DNA of 64,000 nt from Bacteroidales bacterium (GTDB taxonomy: Bacteria; Bacteroidota; Bacteroidia; Bacteroidales; Tenuifilaceae): positions 1 to 64,000 of the forward strand of contig JAFGDZ010000030.1 in the NCBI GenBank assembly GCA_016931855.1. The letters run 5' to 3'. This document shows, in pieces, positions 58,323-64,000 of the stretch. The position numbers were made by a program, and so were the translations under genes. Within the stretch, counting starts at the first letter, position 1; every line of letters starts with the position of its first letter. Below the pieces are notes generated by a model. The model made no database searches. It saw only the letters and a program-made list of their open reading frames with translations, and was not told where the DNA came from.

Positions 58323-60824
58323 CTAATCCAAATCATTTTCAGAAATGGCTTGGTCAATAATTTCCCCATCTTGTGGTTCATCCTCCCCTTTTTCAACATT
58401 TGCAACAGCAGCAATTGAATCGCCTTTTCTTAGGTTAATTAGCTTTACTCCTTGTGTTGCACGACCAGTTACTCGCATTTCGCTAACGGAGAGCCTAATT
58501 GTAATACCACTTTTGTTGATAATCATTAGGTCATCATTATCGGTAACGGACTTAATTGCAATAAGTTTCCCCGTTTTTTCGGTAATGTTTAGGGTTTTTA
58601 CCCCTTTGCCTCCACGATTGGTTATTCTGTAATCATCAAGACTTGACCGTTTGCCGTAACCATGCTCTGAAACCACTAGTATTTCCGACTCATTTTCTTC
58701 ATTTACACAAACCATGCCAATGACTTCGTCGCTTTGGGCAATGCTTATTCCCCTAACACCGCTACCTGTTCTTCCTATAGCGCGTACTATACTTTCGGGG
58801 AATCGTATGGCCTTTCCGTCTTTCGATGCAAGTATAACATGCTCTGATCCGCTTGTTAAGCAAGCCTCAAGTAGCTGGTCGCCTTCTCTAACCGTAATTG
58901 CTAGAACGCCATTCTGCCTTGGCCTGCTGTAAGCTTCCAATGAGGTTTTCTTTATTATACCTTTTTTGGTACAGAGGATGATGTAGTTATTTTGGATGTA
59001 CTCCAAATCGGTAAGTTTCTTGACGTTTATTATCGCCTTAACATTGTCGTCGTTCTCAATGTTAATAAGGTTTTGCATCGCTCTACCTTTTGAAGACTTA
59101 CTTCCCTCTGGTATATCATAAACCTTAAGCCAGAAGCACTTACCCTTCTCCGTAAAGAATAGCATGGTATTGTGCATACTTGCAATGTAAAGGTGCTCAA
59201 TAAAGTCCTCATCGCGAGTATTACTTCCCTTTGCTCCAACGCCACCTCTTGCCTGTAATCTGTATTCGGTTAACGGAGTACGCTTAATGTAGCCAAGTCT
59301 CGATATTGTAATAACAACATCCTCATCAGCATAAAAATCTTCAGGATTAAACTCCTCTGCATTTGGTACAATTTGGGTACGGCGTGCATCACCATACTTT
59401 TCCTTTACCTCCAACAGTTCGTCTTTAATAATCTTATTCTGAAGTACTTCGTCTTGAAGTATTTGTTTAAAGAGTTCAATTTGCTTTTGCAACTCATTGT
59501 ACTCATCTTTAACCTTGTCGCGCTCGAGTCCAGTTAGGCTGCGTAAGCGCATATCAATAATGGAACGCGCCTGAACATCGCTTAGGTTAAAGCGTGTCAT
59601 CAGGTTTTCGCGAGCCTCATCGGGAGTTTGTGCGGAACGGATAATGCTAATAACCTCATCGATATGATCGATGGCAATTAGCAATCCCTCAAGAATATGC
59701 GCGCGCTTTTCAGCCTGATCTAGCTCAAACCGGGTTCTACGCAGAATCACTTCGTGCCTATGCTTAACAAACAGCTCTATAAGGTCTTTTAGGTTAAGCA
59801 TTTTAGGCCTACCATCAACTAGAGCAATGTTATTAATAGAGAACGTTGATTGCAGCTGAGAGTACTTATACAGGTTGTTTAGAACAACGTTGGCAACAGC
59901 CTCTTTTTTAAGGATAATAACAACGCGAGTTCCTTGCCTGTCCGACTCGTCGTTAATGTAGCTTATTCCTTCAAGTTTTTTATCGTTAATAAGGTCAGCG
60001 ATTTTTTTAATCATCTCAGCCTTGTTAACCATGTAGGGAATTTCGCTAATAACAATGCGTGTACGCCCCGATGATGTTTGCTCTACCTCTGTTTTTGAGC
60101 GAATTACAACACGGCCACGCCCCGTGTGATAGGCCTCTTTCACGCCTTGTATGCCATAAATAATAGCACCAGTTGGGAAGTCGGGCCCCTTAACGTACCG
60201 CAGAAGCTCATCAATAGTAATTTCTCTATTGTCGATATACGCGCAGGTAGCATCAATAACTTCGGAAATGTTATGAGGAGCCATGTTGGTGGCCATACCC
60301 ACGGCAATACCGGATGCTCCATTTACAAGAAGCGTTGGTATTCGAGATGGAAGCACGGTGGGCTCTTCCAACGAATCGTCGAAGTTTAGTCGGAAATCAA
60401 CAGTGTTTTTCTCAAGATCAGCAAGGGTCTCCTCTGCTATTTTGGTTAACCTTGCCTCAGTATAACGCATAGCCGCAGGGCTATCGCCATCAACTGAACC
60501 AAAGTTACCCTGCCCATCAACAAATGGGTAGCGCATAGACCAGTGTTGAGCCATACGTACCATGGCCTCATAAACAGAGCTGTCTCCGTGTGGGTGATAC
60601 TTACCAAGAACTTCCCCTACAATACGAGCAGATTTCTTATAGGGTTTACCAGGATTTAATCCTAGTTCCGACATTCCAAATAGCACACGGCGGTGTACTG
60701 GTTTTAGACCATCGCGAACATCGGGTAGAGCCCTTGAAACAATAACCGACATTGAATAATCAATGTAGGCCGATTTCATCTCCTCCTCAATATTGATTTG
60801 AATAATCCTTTCTCCTTCAGCCAT
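58323..60824 (-). CDS. gyrA: DNA gyrase subunit A
   Basis: An 833-residue type II topoisomerase subunit. Catalytic tyrosine Y121 in [14 protein letters not shown]. Quinolone-region positions equivalent to E. coli S83 and D87 are S82 and E86 in [12 protein letters not shown]. The C-terminal beta-pinwheel repeats from about residue 500 ([34 protein letters not shown]) include a [10 protein letters not shown] GyrA-box-like element. An acidic tail ends the protein. Divergent from clpC. Confidence 0.97.
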   Translation of the reverse strand: MAEGERIIQINIEEEMKSAYIDYSMSVIVSRALPDVRDGLKPVHRRVLFGMSELGLNPGKPYKKSARIVGEVLGKYHPHGDSSVYEAMVRMAQHWSMRYPFVDGQGNFGSVDGDSPAAMRYTEARLTKIAEETLADLEKNTVDFRLNFDDSLEEPTVLPSRIPTLLVNGASGIAVGMATNMAPHNISEVIDATCAYIDNREITIDELLRYVKGPDFPTGAIIYGIQGVKEAYHTGRGRVVIRSKTEVEQTSSGRTRIVISEIPYMVNKAEMIKKIADLINDKKLEGISYINDESDRQGTRVVIILKKEAVANVVLNNLYKYSQLQSTFSINNIALVDGRPKMLNLKDLIELFVKHRHEVILRRTRFELDQAEKRAHILEGLLIAIDHIDEVISIIRSAQTPDEARENLMTRFNLSDVQARSIIDMRLRSLTGLERDKVKDEYNELQKQIELFKQILQDEVLQNKIIKDELLEVKEKYGDARRTQIVPNAEEFNPEDFYADEDVVITISRLGYIKRTPLTEYRLQARGGVGAKGSNTRDEDFIEHLYIASMHNTMLFFTEKGKCFWLKVYDIPEGSKSSKGRAMQNLINIENDDNVKAIINVKKLTDLEYIQNNYIILCTKKGIIKKTSLEAYSRPRQNGVLAITVREGDQLLEACLTSGSEHVILASKDGKAIRFPESIVRAIGRTGSGVRGISIAQSDEVIGMVCVNEENESEILVVSEHGYGKRSSLDDYRITNRGGKGVKTLNITEKTGKLIAIKSVTDNDDLMIINKSGITIRLSVSEMRVTGRATQGVKLINLRKGDSIAAVANVEKGEDEPQDGEIIDQAISENDLD

Positions 60825-60989
60825 AATTAACTTTATTTTAAAGAAAACAGGGAAAAAATGCTCCTTTTACCCTGCCGAAATTGAACCCACTAAAATACTT
60901 AAAATATCCTAATAATTAAGCGCTAAATAACCCTAGTTATTAACAAATAAACGCTTTTTCATGTATGGAGAAACATTTCTGCCTTTCCG

Positions 60990-61020
60990 TTTGTTTTTCT
61001 ATCCAACTATACTATTTTAG
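60990..61020 (+). promoter_or_regulatory. Promoter of clpC
   Basis: TTTG (60990-60993), 19 nt, TATTTTAG (61013-61020), a 7 of 8 match to TAnnTTTG; 29 nt before the clpC ATG. Confidence 0.6.
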
Positions 61021-61049
61021 TGTCAGAAAAATGAATATTCTTAACCACT

Positions 61050-63572
61050 ATGGATTCCAAGTTTTCAAACAAAATCAAAGAGGTTATCACGTATAGCAGA
61101 GAGGAAGCGATACGCCTTGGTAGCACGTCGATCGGAACTGAGCACCTATTTTTAGGTATTCTTAGAGATGGGGAGAGCCTTGCTGTTGATATACTTAATT
61201 CGCTTGGAGTTGACCTTTCCGAACTTAAAAAATCGCTAGAGCAACGTCTCACCGCGGAAAAACCGGCTCAGGTTGTATCTGAAAAGGATGATATTACGCT
61301 ATACAAATCGGCAGAAAGGGTGCTGAAATTGGTTTACCTTGAGGCTCGAGCTCTTAAAAATGAAACGGTTAACACCGCTCATCTCCTTCTAGCCATTCTT
61401 AAAGACGAGAATAGCATTGTGACTCAGGTTTTGAGCGAAAATAATGTTGATTATATGTCGATACGCGCAAATCTAAAACAGGATGAGATTGAGGCCAAAG
61501 CCGATTTCTCCGATGAAGATGATGAAAGATCACAGTTCGGGAATACCCCTAAAGGAAATCCGGCAAACCAAGGCAAACCCGCATCGGATACGCCTGTGCT
61601 CGACAATTTTGGTATAGATTTGACCAAAGCAGCCGAAGATAATAAGTTAGACCCAATTGTAGGAAGAGAAAAGGAAATAGAGCGTATTGCCCAAATACTT
61701 AGCCGACGTAAAAAAAACAACCCAATCCTGATTGGGGAGCCAGGCGTTGGTAAATCGGCCATTGCCGAAGGTTTGGCCATGAGAATTGTTAAAAGAAAGG
61801 TATCCAGAGTTCTGTTTAACAAGCGGGTGGTTACGCTGGATTTAGCATCAATAGTTGCGGGAACAAAGTATAGAGGACAGTTTGAGGAGCGTATGAAAGC
61901 CATTCTGAATGAGCTGGCTAAAACCAATGATGTGATTCTTTTTATTGATGAGATCCATACCATTGTTGGTGCTGGTGGTGCCACAGGCTCTCTTGATGCG
62001 GCCAACATGCTTAAACCGGCCCTTGCCCGTGGTGAGGTTCAATGCATTGGGGCTACCACCCTTGACGAGTACCGCGAGCACATTGAAAAGGATGGAGCTC
62101 TAGAAAGACGATTCCAAAAGGTTATGGTAGAGCCCACATCTCCCGACGAAACGGTTGAGATTCTTAATAACATTAAGGAGCGATACGAAGAGCATCACAA
62201 CGTAACATACACACCAGAGGCCATTGAAGCCTGCGTTAAGCTTACCCTACGCTATGTTACAGATAGGCATTTGCCCGACAAGGCAATTGATGCTCTTGAC
62301 GAGTCTGGATCAAGGGTTCATATATCAAACATAAGAGTTCCTGAGCGCATTATTGTTCTGGAGAAACAAATTGAGGAAGCAAAGCGCGAAAAGTTTAAGT
62401 CAGTTAAAAATCAGGACTTTGAATCAGCAGCCAGCTTTAGGGATAGGGAAAAGCAGCTTATTGACCAGCTTGAACAGGAGCAGCAGCGCTGGGAAAAGGA
62501 GCTTATAAAGCACCGCGAAACGGTTGACGAGGAGAAAGTAGCCGAGGTGGTTGCCATGATGACAGGTGTTCCAGTTCAGCGAATTGCTCAGGCAGAGGGC
62601 GCTAGGCTTCTTAAAATGGCTGATGAGCTAAAAGGATCTGTTATTGGACAGGATGATGCGATTCTGAAAATAGTAAAATCGATTCAGCGCAACAGAGCCG
62701 GCCTTAAGGATCCAATGAAGCCCATTGGTACGTTTATATTCCTTGGGCCTACTGGTGTAGGGAAAACACAGCTTGCAAAGGTTCTCGCAAAATACCTGTT
62801 TGATACTACCGATAACCTTATCCGTATCGACATGAGCGAGTACATGGAGAAATTCTCTGTTTCTCGGTTGGTTGGAGCGCCTCCAGGTTACATTGGTTAC
62901 GAGGAGGGCGGACAGCTTACAGAGAAAGTTCGTCGTAAACCCTACTCCGTGGTACTACTTGATGAGATTGAGAAGGCACACCCCGATGTGTTCCACATCC
63001 TCCTTCAAGTGCTTGATGAGGGAATGCTAACCGATAGCCTTGGACGCAAGATTGACTTTAAGAATACCATTGTAATTATGACCTCTAACATTGGGACCAG
63101 AGAACTTAAGGATTTTGGCCAAGGGGTTGGTTTTACCACATCAACAAAGCAGGCCTCATCTAACGAATACGCAAAGAGCGTAATTCAGAAGGCTCTGCGA
63201 AAAAGTTTTGCTCCAGAGTTTCTTAATCGTATCGACGACATAATTATGTTTAACTCCCTAACCCGTGAGGATATTCATAAAATTATCGACATCGAACTTA
63301 AGGGTCTATATGAAAGGATTATTGGCTTAGGCTATGGCATTAAGCTATCTAATGCTGCCAAAGACTTTATTGCAGAAAAAGGATTTGATGCTCAGTATGG
63401 CGCAAGACCGCTAAAAAGAGCCATACAGAAGTACCTTGAAGATCCTATGGCTGAGGTGATTATAAAGAGCTCAATATCAATGGGCGATATTATATCGGTT
63501 GGCTACAGCAAGAAGAAAGACGACATCACTATAAAAATAATTAAGACACAAGAGGTTCAGAGCATTGAGTAG
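61050..63572 (+). CDS. clpC: ATP-dependent Clp protease ATP-binding subunit ClpC
   Basis: An 840-residue AAA+ unfoldase. The N-terminal double Clp-N domain (about 3-150), first AAA domain (Walker A GEPGVGKSA, about 228; Walker [10 protein letters not shown]), a UVR-type coiled insertion (VKNQDFESAASFRDREKQL, about 450), and second AAA domain (Walker A GPTGVGKTQ; Walker B VVLLDEIEKAHPDVF) are in order. The C-terminal Clp D2-small domain ends the protein. A UVR motif classes it as ClpC rather than ClpA/ClpB. It feeds ClpP, which is not in the window. Confidence 0.96.
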   Translation: MDSKFSNKIKEVITYSREEAIRLGSTSIGTEHLFLGILRDGESLAVDILNSLGVDLSELKKSLEQRLTAEKPAQVVSEKDDITLYKSAERVLKLVYLEARALKNETVNTAHLLLAILKDENSIVTQVLSENNVDYMSIRANLKQDEIEAKADFSDEDDERSQFGNTPKGNPANQGKPASDTPVLDNFGIDLTKAAEDNKLDPIVGREKEIERIAQILSRRKKNNPILIGEPGVGKSAIAEGLAMRIVKRKVSRVLFNKRVVTLDLASIVAGTKYRGQFEERMKAILNELAKTNDVILFIDEIHTIVGAGGATGSLDAANMLKPALARGEVQCIGATTLDEYREHIEKDGALERRFQKVMVEPTSPDETVEILNNIKERYEEHHNVTYTPEAIEACVKLTLRYVTDRHLPDKAIDALDESGSRVHISNIRVPERIIVLEKQIEEAKREKFKSVKNQDFESAASFRDREKQLIDQLEQEQQRWEKELIKHRETVDEEKVAEVVAMMTGVPVQRIAQAEGARLLKMADELKGSVIGQDDAILKIVKSIQRNRAGLKDPMKPIGTFIFLGPTGVGKTQLAKVLAKYLFDTTDNLIRIDMSEYMEKFSVSRLVGAPPGYIGYEEGGQLTEKVRRKPYSVVLLDEIEKAHPDVFHILLQVLDEGMLTDSLGRKIDFKNTIVIMTSNIGTRELKDFGQGVGFTTSTKQASSNEYAKSVIQKALRKSFAPEFLNRIDDIIMFNSLTREDIHKIIDIELKGLYERIIGLGYGIKLSNAAKDFIAEKGFDAQYGARPLKRAIQKYLEDPMAEVIIKSSISMGDIISVGYSKKKDDITIKIIKTQEVQSIE

Positions 63573-63595
63573 CGAATAAGTTTTTTTGTAAGTGT

Positions 63596-63624
63596 AAAGG
63601 GGCTGCTTTTATGTAGCCCCTTTT
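63596..63624 (+). terminator. Terminator of clpC
   Basis: The stem AAAGGGGCT/AGCCCCTTT with a 10-nt loop is followed by TTGC; a moderate terminator. Confidence 0.7.
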
Positions 63625-63724
63625 GCTTACGGACACTAAAAGCAATGCTTTTTTACTAACTTTAATGATGCAAAGGCTGAACAAACCAAATAGCATGCTG
63701 TTTAATAGTAAACTAACTACAATC

Positions 63725-64000
63725 ATGGAAAGCATAAAAGTAACCTTTGGTGGTAACCCAGTAACCCTAATGGGAACCCAAATTAAACTTGGCGACAAAG
63801 CGCCAAATTTTACCGCAACCGATACTAGTCTTAAAGATGTTAACCTTTCTGATTTTGATGGAAAGGTTAAGCTAATATCCGTATTCCCATCGGTTGACAC
63901 TAGCGTATGCTCTATTCAGAACCATAAGTTTAACTCGCAGGCAGCGGAGTTTGGGGACAAAGTAGCATTTATAGCAGTTTCTAACGATTTACCTTTTGCT
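63725..64000 (+). CDS. tpx: Thiol peroxidase Tpx (5' part, cut by window end)
   Basis: The first 92 codons of a peroxiredoxin of the Tpx subfamily. VTFGGNPVTLMGTQIKLGDKAPNFTATDTSLKDV is the Tpx N-terminus. The peroxidatic Cys is C62 in FPSVDTSVCSIQ. It reduces hydroperoxides with electrons from thioredoxin. The resolving Cys would be beyond the end of the window. Confidence 0.93.
   Translation, partial: MESIKVTFGGNPVTLMGTQIKLGDKAPNFTATDTSLKDVNLSDFDGKVKLISVFPSVDTSVCSIQNHKFNSQAAEFGDKVAFIAVSNDLPFA

Noticed and set aside
1-64000. Prophage, transposon, CRISPR array or toxin-antitoxin system
   Set aside because: No integrase, transposase, cas gene, direct-repeat array or paired toxin-antitoxin genes are visible on either strand. 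The XRE gene stands alone without a toxin partner.

Overview
The window looks like chromosomal DNA of a member of the Bacteroidota, most likely a Bacteroidales/Marinilabiliales-type anaerobe or facultative anaerobe. The evidence is as follows. Several promoters match the Bacteroidota consensus TTTG-N19-TAnnTTTG exactly. Most starts lack a clear Shine-Dalgarno. There is a complete BatABCDE operon with MoxR and DUF58. Lineage-typical families are present (DUF4252, DUF4301, DUF6588, DUF2027-Smr, fused HisB, long-form HisG, fused alpha/beta 2-oxoacid dehydrogenase E1). I see no prophage, insertion sequence, CRISPR array or plasmid function. The window is mostly core and housekeeping genome with several lineage-specific modules.

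Layout. 1-2700: a YceI / outer-membrane porin / YceI cluster on the minus strand. 3.1-10.5 kb: a complete histidine operon hisG-IE-D-C-B-H-A-F on the minus strand. It is preceded by a promoter, a leader peptide with six His codons (HHHHHSH) and a strong intrinsic terminator, which together form a peptide-dependent attenuator. 10.5-13 kb: a hemolysin III family membrane protein, tRNA-Trp, and a solitary trpB with its own attenuator (leader peptide containing Trp-Trp-Trp, then a terminator), with three GC-rich hairpins between the attenuator and trpB. 13.2-19.8 kb: YitT, a glycosyltransferase, two hot-dog thioesterases, a DUF4301 protein, a carboxypeptidase-regulatory-like protein and truA. 20-28.9 kb: the moxR/DUF58/Bat operon. 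29-33 kb: 2-oxoacid dehydrogenase E2, fused E1, and flavodoxin. 33.1-34.5 kb: three tandem SiaC-like (DUF1987) phosphoproteins. 34.5-34.8 kb: three identical tRNA-Lys(TTT) genes. 35-40 kb: an SDR enzyme, then an ECF sigma/putative anti-sigma pair embedded among three DUF4252 proteins and a lipoprotein. 40.4-49.4 kb: a hybrid histidine kinase, kdsA, rarA, a DUF6588 outer-membrane protein, ygiQ-type radical SAM, queA, and a DUF2027-Smr protein. 49.4-49.8 kb: RNase P RNA, followed by about 650 bp without a recognisable gene. 50.5-56.9 kb: an XRE regulator, pyrD, a selenium-mobilisation cluster (YedF, cysteine desulfurase-like, DUF3343, SelD) ending in an unrecognised protein made of two internal repeats, a small acidic protein, and a secreted thioredoxin-like protein. 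57-64 kb: a TPR protein and gyrA (minus strand), divergent from clpC, then thiol peroxidase cut off by the window end.

How it fits together. Two amino-acid pathways are controlled by ribosome-stalling attenuators that can be read codon by codon in the sequence. The Bat and DUF4252/ECF blocks are envelope-related modules. The best candidates for undescribed biology are: the two leader-peptide attenuators and the hairpin cluster in front of trpB; the three SiaC paralogs with no partner kinase or phosphatase nearby; the ECF sigma/DUF4252 module; the repeat protein at the end of the selenium operon; and the gene-free segment after rnpB.
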